A stretch of 64,000 bases of DNA from Modestobacter sp. Leaf380 (GTDB lineage Bacteria; Actinomycetota; Actinomycetes; Mycobacteriales; Geodermatophilaceae), in the NCBI RefSeq assembly GCF_001424485.1, contig NZ_LMQC01000001.1:5755-69754 (forward strand). Direction: 5' to 3'. The position numbers were made by a program, and so were the translations under genes. The notes beneath the pieces were generated by a model. The model saw only the letters and a program-made list of their open reading frames with translations, was not told where the DNA came from and did no database searches. This document shows positions 1 to 9,447 of the stretch, piece after piece. Within the stretch, counting starts at the first letter, position 1, and the number at the start of each line of letters is the position of its first letter.

Positions 1-228
1 TCAACCAAAGGAACCCATCACGGCAAACCCGAAGGCACCCCGTGACTGGGGTTGAACATATGGCACTGACTTTCGGCACGCTGTTGAGTTCTCAAGGAGC
101 GGACGCGCTCGAACCCCGGCCCTGTGGGCCTTCGATGTCGAGGCTGGTTTGTCCTGCTCGCGCCGGGCTCCGCATCTGGACTGACTTCGTGAGTCTGTCC
201 GGCGGCCGTTTCCGTGTCGCTCGGCGCA
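1..228 (-). other. Leader of an rRNA operon running off the left edge
   Basis: Read on the minus strand, this stretch follows a strong promoter and contains the CCTTGAGAACTCAACAG block typical of actinobacterial 16S rRNA leaders, then the segment GCCGAAAGTCAGTGCC. No protein gene is convincing here. The 16S rRNA gene itself should begin just beyond position 1 and is not in the window. What is seen is the promoter and leader; the identity of the downstream gene is an inference from similarity to known rrn leaders. Confidence 0.72.
75..100 (-). promoter_or_regulatory. boxA-like antitermination element of the rRNA leader
   Basis: The minus strand reads GCTCCTTGAGAACTCAACAG followed by CGTGCC. 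This resembles the conserved boxA region of actinobacterial rrn leaders (mycobacteria have GTTTGAGAACTCAATAG), where Nus factors load onto RNA polymerase for processive antitermination. It lies about 130-150 nt downstream of the predicted transcription start. Confidence 0.65.
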
Positions 229-234
229 AAGAGA

Positions 235-263
235 AAGTTACGTGCCCGGACACCTCCCGTCAA
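235..263 (-). promoter_or_regulatory. Sigma-70-type rRNA promoter
   Basis: On the minus strand a -35 TTGACG (258-263) and a -10 TAACTT (235-240) are separated by exactly 17 nt. This is close to the best housekeeping promoter possible in such GC-rich DNA. It points left, into the rRNA leader, with transcription expected to start near position 228. Confidence 0.75.
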
Positions 264-534
264 ACAGCTCGCCACCCCGATCGGGGCATCCAGTGCCGTA
301 GAGCGACCAGGAAGCAGTGAAACCGCTGGTCAGCGAGTTGCGAGTCTGACCATTCTGCGAGGCAGGTCACGTGTCGGCCGTGTGTCAGCCCGGTGTGTCC
401 CGCCCCAGGGACCTCACGCGCCACACCCGCACCGCCCGGGAACGGGCGAGAGACGGCCGCGGCCCGGCCGCGCACCTCGAGAGGGCGGGGCCGGGCCGGG
501 AAGACGACGGGTCAGGGGGTCAGGAGGAGGGGTG
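264..534. other. Intergenic region between dapB and the rRNA promoter
   Basis: No supportable gene lies here. On the minus strand it is downstream of dapB and upstream of the rrn promoter, so it should hold the dapB terminator and any upstream rrn activator sites. Only a weak 6-bp hairpin near 458-472 is visible, which is not enough for a terminator call. Confidence 0.5.
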
Positions 535-1735
<1,201 letters not shown>

Positions 1736-1739
<4 letters not shown>

Positions 1740-3118
1740 CCGGCCAGCCGCTCCAGGTCCTTCGCGCGGTACGGGCCGACGACCGCCAGCGCGGTGTCAC
1801 GGGCGAAGAGGTCCGCGGCCACCGCCCGCACGGCAGCGGCGTCGACGGCGTCGAGACGGGCGAGGACGTGAGGCACCGGCGTGTACTCCCCGTAGGAGAG
1901 CTCGCTCTTGCCCAGTCGGGACATCCGGGACCCGGTGTCCTCCAGGCCCAGCACCAGACCGCCCTTGAGCTGGCCGATGCCGCGGGCCACCTCCTCGTCG
2001 GTGATGCCGTCAGCGGCGACCTCGGCGAGGGACTCACGGATCAGCCGGAGCACCTCGGGCACGCGCTTGGGCGAGCAGCCGGCGTACACCGAGAAGACAC
2101 CGGTGCCGGCGTAGTGCGTGAGGGAGGAACCGACGCTGTAGACCAGACCGCGCTTCTCCCGCACCTCCTGGAAGAGCCTGGAGCTCATACCCCCACCGAC
2201 GGCGGCGTCCAGGACGGCCGCGGCGTAGCGGGCCTCGTCGAGCCGGCCCATGCCGATGCTGCCCAGCAGCAGGTGGGTCTGCTCGGTCCTACGGTGGATG
2301 AGCCCGGTCCGGTTCGCCGGTGAGGTGAGGGGGACGTCGTCGCCGGAGCGGAGCGGGTCGGGGCGGGCTCCCCCGGCCAACCGGTCACCGAAGGCGCGGC
2401 GCACCAGCTCCAGCACCTGGCCGTGGTCCACCCGTCCAGCGGCCGAGACCACGATGGAGGGGGTGGCGTAGCGGCCCCGGTACCAACCGTCGACGTCGTC
2501 CCGGGTCAGGGACTCGATCGACTCCACGGTGCCCAGGACCGATCGGCCCAGCGGCGTGTCCCCGAAGAGGGTCTCGGCGAAGAGGTCGTGCACGGCGTCG
2601 GCGGGCTCGTCGTCGCGCATCGCGATCTCCTCGAGCACGACCGTCCGCTCGGACTCCAGGTCCGGCGCGGTGTTCAGCGCGTCGGTGACCAGGTCGCCCA
2701 GCAGTGTCACGGCCAGCGGGAGGTCGCTGGCGAGCACGTTGGCGTAGTAGCAGGTGTGCTCCTTCGCGGTGAAGGCGTTCATCTCACCGCCCACGGCGTC
2801 CATGGCCGTGGCGATCTCCAACGCGGTCCGGCTGCGGGTGCCCTTGAAGAGCAGGTGCTCCAGGAAGTGCGAGCTCCCGGCCAGCCCCGGCGTCTCGTCC
2901 CGGGAACCGACGCCGACCCAGATGCCGACCGTCGCCGACAGCACGCCGGGCATCAGCTCGGTGACGACCCGCAGGCCCCCGGGCAGCTCGGTGCGCTCCA
3001 CGCGGCCGCCGAACTCGTCGACGTCGAGCAGTTCGGTGTGCCCGACGGCCACCGGGGTGGGCGCGGCCTCAGCCACGCCCACCCCGGGGCCGTTCGAGCT
3101 GGTGTCAGCCGTGGTCAC
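1736..3118 (-). CDS. M16-family zinc metallopeptidase
   Basis: This 460-residue protein resembles mycobacterial PepR and the mitochondrial processing peptidase beta subunit. The inverted zinc motif HFLEH lies at residues 84-88, and the downstream glutamate region [10 protein letters not shown] is present. An active N-terminal half and an inactive C-terminal half are expected. The GTG start overlaps the stop of pnp by 4 nt. The order pnp - M16 peptidase is widely conserved in actinobacteria and firmicutes, but its physiological substrate is not known. Confidence 0.92.
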
Positions 3119-5367
3119 TCACCCGCGGGTGCAGCGGCCTCGGCCGGCGCCTCTTCGGAGGCACCGCCCTCGACGACCGGGACCAGGCTGATCTTGCCGC
3201 GGGCGTCGATGTCGGTGATCTCGACCTGCAGCTTGTCGCCGACGTTGGCGACGTCCTCGACCTTGGCGATCCGCTTGCCGTTGCCCAGCTTGCTGATGTG
3301 CACCAGGCCGTCCCGGCCGGGCAGCAACGAGACGAAGGCACCGAAGGCGGTGGTCTTCACGACCGTGCCCAGGAACCGCTCGCCGACCTTGGGCAGGGTC
3401 GGGTTGGCGATCGCGTTGATCCGGTCCACGGCGGCCTGGGCCGAGGGCCCGTCGGAGGCACCGACGTAGATCGTGCCGTCGTCCTCGATGGTGATGTCGG
3501 CGCCGGTCTCGTCCTGGATCGCGTTGATCATCTGGCCCTTGGGCCCGATGACCGCGCCGATCTTGTCGACGGGGATGCGGACCGTGGTCACCCGGGGGGC
3601 GAACGGGCTCATCTCGTCGGGGCCGTCGATCGCCTCGAGCATGACGTCGAGGATGTGCAGCCGGGCCGCGCGGGCCTGGGTCAGCGCACCGGCGAGGACG
3701 TCGGAGGGGATGCCGTCCAGCTTGGTGTCCAGCTGGAGCGCCGTCACGAAGTCCTTGGTGCCGGCGACCTTGAAGTCCATGTCACCGAAGGCGTCCTCGG
3801 CACCGAGGATGTCGGTCAGCGCGACGTACTCCGTCTTGCCGTCGACCTCGTCGGAGACCAGGCCCATGGCGATGCCCGCGACCGGGGCGCGCAGCGGCAC
3901 ACCGGCGTTGAGCAGCGACAGGGTGGAGGCGCAGACCGAGCCCATCGAGGTCGAGCCGTTGGAGCCCAGCGCCTCGGAGACCTGGCGGATCGCGTAGGGG
4001 AACTCCTCGCGGTCGGGCAGCACGGGCAGCAGCGCCCGCTCGGCCAGCGCGCCGTGGCCGATCTCGCGGCGCTTGGGCGAACCCACGCGGCCGGTCTCAC
4101 CGGTGGAGTACGGCGGGAAGTTGTAGTTGTGCATGTAGCGCTTGCGGGTCACCGGGTTCAGGGTGTCCAGCTGCTGCTCCATGCGGAGCATGTTCAGCGT
4201 GGTGACGCCCATGATCTGGGTCTCGCCACGCTCGAACAGGGCCGAGCCGTGCACCCGCGGGAGGACCTCGACCTCGGCGGACAGCGGCCGGATGTCGGTG
4301 ACGCCGCGGCCGTCGATGCGGACCTTGTCGCGCAGGATGCGCTGGCGGACGACCTTCTTGGTCACCGCGCGGAAGGCACCGGAGACCTCCTTCTCGCGCC
4401 CCTCGAACTGCTCGGCCAGCGCGGCCTTGACCTCGTCCTTGAGGGCGTCGGTGGCGTCGTCGCGCTCGGCCTTGCCCGGGATGGCCTGGGTGGCAGCCAG
4501 CTTCTCGGCGGCCTGGGCCTCGACAGCGGCGTAGACGTCGTCCTGGTAGTCCAGGAAGCGGGGGAAGTGCGCCTCGGGCTTGGCGGCCTTGCCGGCCAGC
4601 GCCGACTGTGCGTCGCACAGGGCCTTGATGAAGGGCTTGGCGGCCTCGAGGCCCTGGGCCACGACCTCCTCGGTCGGGGCGGTCGCGCCACCGGCGATGA
4701 GCTCGATCGTCTTCTCGGTGGCCTCGGCCTCGACCATCATGATCGCGACGTCGCCGTCGGGCAGGACCCGGCCGGCCACGACCATGTCGAAGACGGCGTC
4801 CTCGAGCTCGGTGTGCGTCGGGAAGCCGACCCACTGGCCACCGATGAGGGCGACGCGGGTGGCGCCGACCGGGCCGGAGAAGGGCAGGCCCGACAGCTGG
4901 GTCGACGCGGAGGCCCCGTTGATCGCCAGCACGTCGTAGAGGTGGTCGGGGTCCAGCGACAGCACGCTGATGACGACCTGGACCTCGTTGCGCAGGCCCT
5001 TGGCGAAGGTCGGGCGCAGCGGGCGGTCGATCAGGCGGCAGGTGAGGATCGCGTCCTCGGAGGGACGCCCCTCACGGCGGAAGAACGAGCCGGGGATCTT
5101 CCCGATCGCGTACATCCGCTCCTCGACGTCCACCGTCAGGGGGAAGAAGTCGAAGTGGTCCTTGGGCTGGCGGCCGGCCGTGGTGGCCGACAGCAGCGTG
5201 GTGTCGCCCATGGTGGCGACGACGGAGCCGGCGGCCTGCTTGGCCAGCCGGCCGGTCTCGAAGGTGACGGTGCGCTGACCGCGCGCGCCGTTGTCGATCA
5301 CCGCGGAGGCGGTGTAGACGCCGTCCTCGGCGTCGTAGTCGACGGTGTCGTTCGTGGGTGCGGACAT
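3115..5367 (-). CDS. pnp: Polyribonucleotide nucleotidyltransferase (PNPase)
   Basis: The protein has 750 residues. It degrades RNA phosphorolytically from the 3' end and can add tails; in actinobacteria it also handles (p)ppGpp-linked turnover. Two RNase PH domains are followed by a KH domain ([12 protein letters not shown] near residue 600) and an S1 domain ([15 protein letters not shown] near 660). The ATG at 5367 is chosen because an AGGAAGAGGA ribosome-binding site precedes it and the protein then starts MSAPTND; a few upstream in-frame codons are untranslated by this choice. It follows rpsO, but a terminator hairpin and a 345-nt gap lie between them. Confidence 0.97.
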   Translation of the reverse strand: MSAPTNDTVDYDAEDGVYTASAVIDNGARGQRTVTFETGRLAKQAAGSVVATMGDTTLLSATTAGRQPKDHFDFFPLTVDVEERMYAIGKIPGSFFRREGRPSEDAILTCRLIDRPLRPTFAKGLRNEVQVVISVLSLDPDHLYDVLAINGASASTQLSGLPFSGPVGATRVALIGGQWVGFPTHTELEDAVFDMVVAGRVLPDGDVAIMMVEAEATEKTIELIAGGATAPTEEVVAQGLEAAKPFIKALCDAQSALAGKAAKPEAHFPRFLDYQDDVYAAVEAQAAEKLAATQAIPGKAERDDATDALKDEVKAALAEQFEGREKEVSGAFRAVTKKVVRQRILRDKVRIDGRGVTDIRPLSAEVEVLPRVHGSALFERGETQIMGVTTLNMLRMEQQLDTLNPVTRKRYMHNYNFPPYSTGETGRVGSPKRREIGHGALAERALLPVLPDREEFPYAIRQVSEALGSNGSTSMGSVCASTLSLLNAGVPLRAPVAGIAMGLVSDEVDGKTEYVALTDILGAEDAFGDMDFKVAGTKDFVTALQLDTKLDGIPSDVLAGALTQARAARLHILDVMLEAIDGPDEMSPFAPRVTTVRIPVDKIGAVIGPKGQMINAIQDETGADITIEDDGTIYVGASDGPSAQAAVDRINAIANPTLPKVGERFLGTVVKTTAFGAFVSLLPGRDGLVHISKLGNGKRIAKVEDVANVGDKLQVEITDIDARGKISLVPVVEGGASEEAPAEAAAPAGE

Positions 5368-5594
5368 CGGGGTCCTCTTCCTGCGCCGCATGCGGCGGCG
5401 CCCTCTTGGTTCGGCGGCTGTGCGCCGGTGGTCTGGGGAGACCGGTCTTCGATCGAAGCCCTCGGGTCGCGTCGTCCGCGGTCGGTCTGACCGGCGGCGG
5501 CGTCCCGGGGGCCACTACCGAGGACCGGGCCTGGGCGTCGGGTTCGACGCCGGGGCCACCGGTGGCTGGCCGCCTGTGGGGTGGTGCCGGGGTC

Positions 5595-5638
5595 GTGCTC
5601 TGGTGCTGTCGTGCTCTGGTGCCGTCGTGCCGTGGTGG
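5595..5638. repeat. 16-nt imperfect tandem repeat upstream of pnp
   Basis: Two near-identical units, GTGCTCTGGTGCTGTC (5595-5610) and GTGCTCTGGTGCCGTC (5611-5626), are followed by a partial third unit GTGCCGTGGTGG (5627-5638). They lie about 230-270 nt upstream of the pnp start codon, in non-coding DNA. Confidence 0.7.
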
Positions 5639-5670
5639 AGCTGCCCCGACCCGGTGGGGGCCGGACGAGA

Positions 5671-5706
5671 GAGGGGACCGACTCCGCGGTGCGGAGCGGT
5701 CCCCTC
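5671..5706 (-). terminator. Terminator after rpsO
   Basis: An inverted repeat pairs GAGGGGACCG with CGGTCCCCTC and CTCCGC with GCGGAG around a GGT loop, with a single bulged A at 5681. That is 16 paired bases, starting 6 nt after the rpsO stop. There is no clear T-run, as is usual for actinobacterial terminators. Confidence 0.75.
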
Positions 5707-5712
5707 GTCTGG

Positions 5713-5982
5713 CTAGCGGCGCAGGCCGAGCCGCTCGATGAGCGAGCGGTACCGGTTGATGTCGGTCTTCGCCAGGTAGTTCAGCAGCCGGCGACGCCGG
5801 CCGACCAGCAGGAGCAGGCCCCGCCGGCTGTGGTGGTCGTGCTTGTGCATCTTCAGGTGCTCGGTCAGGTCGCTGATCCGTCGGGTCAGCATCGCGACCT
5901 GCACCTCGGGGGAACCGGTGTCACCCTCGACCGTCGCGTACTCGGTCATGATCTGCTTCTTCGTCGCGCTCTCGAGCGCCAT
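5713..5982 (-). CDS. rpsO: 30S ribosomal protein S15
   Basis: The 89 residues match the family length exactly, and the characteristic blocks [34 protein letters not shown] and RRRLLNYL are present. S15 binds the central domain of 16S rRNA early in 30S assembly. The ATG is preceded by an AGGAGG site. It sits between ribF and pnp, as in most actinobacteria, and has its own downstream terminator. Confidence 0.97.
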   Translation of the reverse strand: MALESATKKQIMTEYATVEGDTGSPEVQVAMLTRRISDLTEHLKMHKHDHHSRRGLLLLVGRRRRLLNYLAKTDINRYRSLIERLGLRR

Positions 5983-6149
5983 GTGGGCCTCCTGGGCAGG
6001 TCACGTGTGGCCCCCGGTCGGTGTCACGGGGGCAGCATGCACACGCGTCGGTCTCCCGACGCTGTGCCCAGGTTACACGGCGACGCCCGGGGCCCACACG
6101 GCGAGCGTGCTGGTGGGGACCACGCCGATCGGCGGGAGGACCCCCGGGG

Positions 6150-7106
6150 TCAGAGCCCGAGCACGGCCCGGGTGGCGACGACGTCGGCGTCCATCTGGGT
6201 GATCAGGGCCTCGATGCCGTCGAAGGTGGTCATCGGCCGCAGCCGCTCGACGAACTCGACGCCCACGTGCTCGCCGTAGAGGTCCCCCGACCAGTCCAGG
6301 CAGAAGGCCTCGACGGTGCGCCGGGTGCCCTGGAAGGTGGGGTTGGTGCCCACCGAGACAGCGGCCGGACGACGGTCCCGGCTGCGGCCGGCGGAGTCGC
6401 GCAGCACCAGGGTGCCGGCGTACACGCCGTCGGCGGGGACGGCGGTGTGCGCGGGGGACTCGACGTTGGCCGTCGGGTAGCCCAGCTCGCGCCCGCGCTG
6501 GTCACCGCGGACGACGATGCCGTCGACCCGGTGCGGGCGGCCCAGCGCGCGGGCCGCCGATCGGAGGTCCCCGGCGGCCACGCAGGCCCGGATGTAGGTG
6601 GAGGAGATGGTGACCTCTCCCCCGTCGGCGGCGTCGGCGGCCAGCGCCAGCCCCTCGACGGAGAACCCGAACCGCTTCCCCTCCCGGGTCAACGAGGCGA
6701 CGTCACCGGCTCCGCGGTGGCCGTAGGAGAAGTTCTCGCCCACCACGACCGACGCCGCGTGCAGGTGCTCGACGAGCACGGTGTGCGTGAAGCCCTCCGG
6801 GGAGAGCCGGCTGAACTCGGCGGTGAAGGGCAGGACGCACATCGCGTCCACACCGAGCGCAGCGACCAGCTCGGCCTTGCGGTCCGGTGAGGTCAGGATG
6901 GCCGGGTGCGACCCGGGCCGCACGACCTCGGCCGGGTGCGGGTCGAACGTCAGCAGCAGGGCGGGGCGGCCCAGGGCGTGCGCCCGGGCCACCGCGGTAC
7001 CGATGAGCTGCTGGTGCCCACGGTGCACCCCGTCGTACATGCCGACGGTGACCACCGTGCGACCCAGATCGCCCGGAGTCGACTCCAGGCCACGCCAGCG
7101 CAGCAC
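6150..7106 (-). CDS. ribF: Bifunctional riboflavin kinase / FAD synthetase
   Basis: The protein has 318 residues. It converts riboflavin to FMN and FMN to FAD. The N-terminal adenylyltransferase domain carries the GMYDGVHRGHQ motif (His28 and His31), and the C-terminal kinase domain has GRELGYPTANV. The frame stays open upstream into ilvE; the GTG at 7106, 1 nt after the ilvE stop, gives the usual length and N-terminus. No strong ribosome-binding site is visible, so coupling to ilvE translation is likely. Confidence 0.94.
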   Translation of the reverse strand: MLRWRGLESTPGDLGRTVVTVGMYDGVHRGHQQLIGTAVARAHALGRPALLLTFDPHPAEVVRPGSHPAILTSPDRKAELVAALGVDAMCVLPFTAEFSRLSPEGFTHTVLVEHLHAASVVVGENFSYGHRGAGDVASLTREGKRFGFSVEGLALAADAADGGEVTISSTYIRACVAAGDLRSAARALGRPHRVDGIVVRGDQRGRELGYPTANVESPAHTAVPADGVYAGTLVLRDSAGRSRDRRPAAVSVGTNPTFQGTRRTVEAFCLDWSGDLYGEHVGVEFVERLRPMTTFDGIEALITQMDADVVATRAVLGL

Positions 7107-7107
7107 G

Positions 7108-8253
7108 TCAGCCGGCTGCGACCGTGTGCCGCCAGCCGCGGTCGTCGGGGACCCGGCCGTGCTGCAGGTCCAGGAGCCGCTCACGCAACGCCATGGTGAC
7201 GGCGCCGGGAGTGCCGTCACCCACGGTGAAGTCACCGGTGCGTGCCTTGACCTCGCCGACGGGGGTGATCACCGCAGCGGTGCCGCAGGCGAAGGTCTCG
7301 GTGACCGTGCCGTCGGCGACTCCGGCCCGCCACTCCTCGACGGTGAAGCGGCGCTCGGTGACCCGGTGGCCCGTCTCCTCGGCCACGGTGATCAGCGAGT
7401 CGCGGGTGATGCCGGGGAGCAGGGTGCCGGTGAGCTCGGGGGTGACCAGTTCGGCGTCGCTGCCCGTGCCCAGGACGAAGAACAGGTTCATCCCGCCCAT
7501 CTCCTCGACGTACTTCTTCTCCGTCGCGTCCAGCCACACGACCTGGTCGCAACCGGCCGCGATGGCCTGCTCCTGGGCCAGCAGGCTCGCCGCGTAGTTG
7601 CCTGCGCACTTGACGTCGCCGGTGCCGCCGGGGGCGGCCCGGATGTAGTCCTCGGAGAGGTAGACCGACACCGGCTGGACGCCGCGCGGGAAGTACGCAC
7701 CGGCCGGGCTGGCGATGACGACGAAGAGGTACTCCGAGGCCGGCCGGACGCCGAGGAAGGGCTCCACGGCCAGCTGGTAGGGCCGGATGTAGAGGGTCTG
7801 GTCCGGGCCGGTCGGCACCCAGTCGCGGTCGGCGTCGACGAGGGCGTCGACGGCGTTCACGAAGCCCTCGGCCGGGACCGGGGGCATCGCCATCCGGACG
7901 GCGCCACGGGCCATCCGGGCCGCGTTCTGCTCGGGCCGGAACACCGAGACCGAGCCGTCGGGCTGCGCGTAGGCCTTGAGGCCCTCGAAGATCGACTGTG
8001 CGTAGTGCAGGGCCGCGGTCGAGGGGTCCAGCTGCAGCGGCGCGTAGCCGGTCAGCGTGGCCTCGGTCCAGCCCTTCCCGGCGACGTAGCGGGCCACGAC
8101 CATGTGGTCGGTGAAGACCTTGCCGAAGCCGGGGTCGGCCAGCAGCTGCTCCCGCTCGGCGGCCGGACGGCGGGGCGCGTCCTCCACCACGAGCGGCACA
8201 CCCTCGGCGAAGGACCGGGAGGAGGTGCGGCTGTCGGCGAGCGTGTCGGTCAT
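7108..8253 (-). CDS. ilvE: Branched-chain amino acid aminotransferase
   Basis: The 381-residue, class IV PLP-dependent enzyme performs the last step of Leu, Ile and Val synthesis. The PLP-lysine region GDVKCAGNYAAS lies near residue 215, preceded by YLSEDYIRAAPGG, and HYAQSIFEGLKAY is near residue 90. The ATG at 8253 has a GTGGGAGCC site upstream and is preferred over a start 45 nt further out. It heads a probable two-gene unit with ribF. It is not part of the usual truB - ribF neighbourhood, so its presence here marks an inserted block. Confidence 0.95.
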   Translation of the reverse strand: MTDTLADSRTSSRSFAEGVPLVVEDAPRRPAAEREQLLADPGFGKVFTDHMVVARYVAGKGWTEATLTGYAPLQLDPSTAALHYAQSIFEGLKAYAQPDGSVSVFRPEQNAARMARGAVRMAMPPVPAEGFVNAVDALVDADRDWVPTGPDQTLYIRPYQLAVEPFLGVRPASEYLFVVIASPAGAYFPRGVQPVSVYLSEDYIRAAPGGTGDVKCAGNYAASLLAQEQAIAAGCDQVVWLDATEKKYVEEMGGMNLFFVLGTGSDAELVTPELTGTLLPGITRDSLITVAEETGHRVTERRFTVEEWRAGVADGTVTETFACGTAAVITPVGEVKARTGDFTVGDGTPGAVTMALRERLLDLQHGRVPDDRGWRHTVAAG

Positions 8254-8375
8254 GGCTCCCACTTGCGTCTGAGGGGTGGTCCGCGGGCGCGTGCCCACGC
8301 CTGCACCCTAGCCGCGGCGGCCGGACCCCGGACGGCGCGGACCCACACCCCTCCCCCGACCCCGGGGTCGCCGTG

Positions 8376-8702
8376 TCAGGTCGCGTCGGTCTTCGGCGAC
8401 GCCTGCGTCACGACCTCGAAGGACCACACGTTCGAGCCGGTGGCCGCCGGTGCCATCCCGGAGCCGCCGCCGGAGTGCCCGCGCGCGAAGTCCTGCCCGG
8501 ACTGCCAGGCCTCGAAGTCTGCCTCGCTGCGCCAGCGGGTGTAGACGAGGTAGTCGTCGGTCCCCTCCACGGGGCGCAGCAGCTCGAACCACTCGAACCC
8601 GTCGGAGGCCTCCACGGACCCGGCGCGGTTGCTGAACCGCTCCTCCAGGCGCTCCCGGGCCTCGGCCGGCACGGTCAGGACGTTGATCTTCACGACGCTC
8701 AT
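8376..8702 (-). CDS. IsdG/MhuD-like heme-degrading monooxygenase
   Basis: This 108-residue single ABM-fold domain begins MSVVKIN and resembles M. tuberculosis MhuD closely over its whole length (same VVKIN, VPAEA, RPV-G and TRW-S blocks). The family binds heme in a dimer and opens the ring, releasing iron. Residues matching the catalytic set are Asn7 and Trp66, with a His at 76. MhuD has its His at 75, whereas the IsdG/IsdI spacing from Trp to His is ten residues, as here. The start is the ATG at 8702. The gene is divergent from larB. The enzyme call is by recognition; a role in another small-molecule oxidation is possible. Confidence 0.8.
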   Translation of the reverse strand: MSVVKINVLTVPAEARERLEERFSNRAGSVEASDGFEWFELLRPVEGTDDYLVYTRWRSEADFEAWQSGQDFARGHSGGGSGMAPAATGSNVWSFEVVTQASPKTDAT

Positions 8703-8729
8703 GCCCCCACCCTGCCCGACGCAGGCGGG

Positions 8730-8765
8730 GACGACACGGGGAGGACGACACGGGGAGGACGACAC
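8730..8765. repeat. 14-nt tandem repeat between the heme monooxygenase gene and larB
   Basis: Two perfect copies of GACGACACGGGGAG (8730-8743, 8744-8757) and a partial copy GACGACAC (8758-8765) fill half of the 70-nt divergent intergenic region. The repeated GGGGAG may serve as the larB ribosome-binding site, although the spacing to the GTG at 8773 is long. Confidence 0.85.
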
Positions 8766-8772
8766 TGGCCGG

Positions 8773-9447
8773 GTGAGCACAGACCGGACCCACGACGTCG
8801 GCGTCGCGCGCCTGGACGTCGACCGCGAGGCCCGCACCGGCACCCCGGAGGTGGTCTATGCCGAGGGGAAGACCGCCGCCCAGACGGTGGCGTGCCTGGC
8901 CGGGCTGCTCGACGCCGGAGCCCCGCTGGCCTGGGCGACCCGGGTGCCGGCGGGCACCGTCGCCGCGGTGCGGGAGCGGTGGCCCGACGCGCACGTCGAC
9001 GAGGCCGCCCGGGTGGTGTGGGTGGGCACGGTCGCCCCGCCGGTGGGTGAGGTGCTGGTGCTGACCGCCGGGACGTCGGACGACGCGGTGGCCGCCGAGG
9101 TGGCGGCGACGCTGGCCGCCAGCGGGGTCGGCTGCCGGCGGGTCGACGACGTCGGGGTGGCCGGGGTGCACCGGGTGCTGGCCGTGGCACCCGACCTGGC
9201 CCGTGCCGATGCCGTCGTGGTCGTCGCCGGCATGGACGGCGCGCTGCCCAGCGTCGTGGCCGGTCTGACCGACCGGCTGGTCGTCGCCGTCCCCACGTCG
9301 GTGGGGTACGGCGCCGCGTTCGAGGGCCTGGCCGCGCTGCTGACCATGCTGACGTCCTGCGCTCCCGGGGTGCTGGTGGTCAACATCGACAACGGGTTCG
9401 GCGCCGGGGTGGCCGCGGCCCGGATCGTGCGCTCGGCTCAGCGGTAG
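8773..9447 (+). CDS. larB: LarB, pyridinium-3,5-biscarboxylic acid mononucleotide synthase
   Basis: The protein has 224 residues. It carboxylates and hydrolyses nicotinic acid adenine dinucleotide to give P2CMN, the first step of the nickel-pincer nucleotide cofactor. The family's AIR-carboxylase-like core is clear: VLVLTAGTSDDAVAAE, VAGVHRVL, VVVVAGMDGALPSVVAG, VPTSVGYGAAFEG and NIDNGFGAG. The GTG at 8773 gives the normal N-terminus. The gene converges on larE with a 10-nt overlap at the 3' ends. LarC, which inserts nickel, is not in this window. Confidence 0.93.
   Translation: MSTDRTHDVGVARLDVDREARTGTPEVVYAEGKTAAQTVACLAGLLDAGAPLAWATRVPAGTVAAVRERWPDAHVDEAARVVWVGTVAPPVGEVLVLTAGTSDDAVAAEVAATLAASGVGCRRVDDVGVAGVHRVLAVAPDLARADAVVVVAGMDGALPSVVAGLTDRLVVAVPTSVGYGAAFEGLAALLTMLTSCAPGVLVVNIDNGFGAGVAAARIVRSAQR

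Larger units (their letters stand above)
5368..5712 (-). other. rpsO-pnp intergenic region / pnp leader
   Basis: This 345-nt stretch carries no gene. It starts, on the minus strand, with the rpsO terminator hairpin (5671-5706). It also holds a 16-nt imperfect tandem repeat (5595-5638), and ends with the pnp ribosome-binding site. In enterobacteria the equivalent region forms an RNase III-processed hairpin through which PNPase represses itself. A similar role here is only a possibility. Confidence 0.5.

Noticed and set aside
3298-5490. Plus-strand open frame of about 730 codons
   Set aside because: Antisense to pnp, whose domains are complete; the composition is that of a shadow frame.
6070-6075. 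TAACCT as -10 of an rpsO promoter
   Set aside because: No acceptable -35 lies 16-18 nt upstream, so the evidence is too weak.
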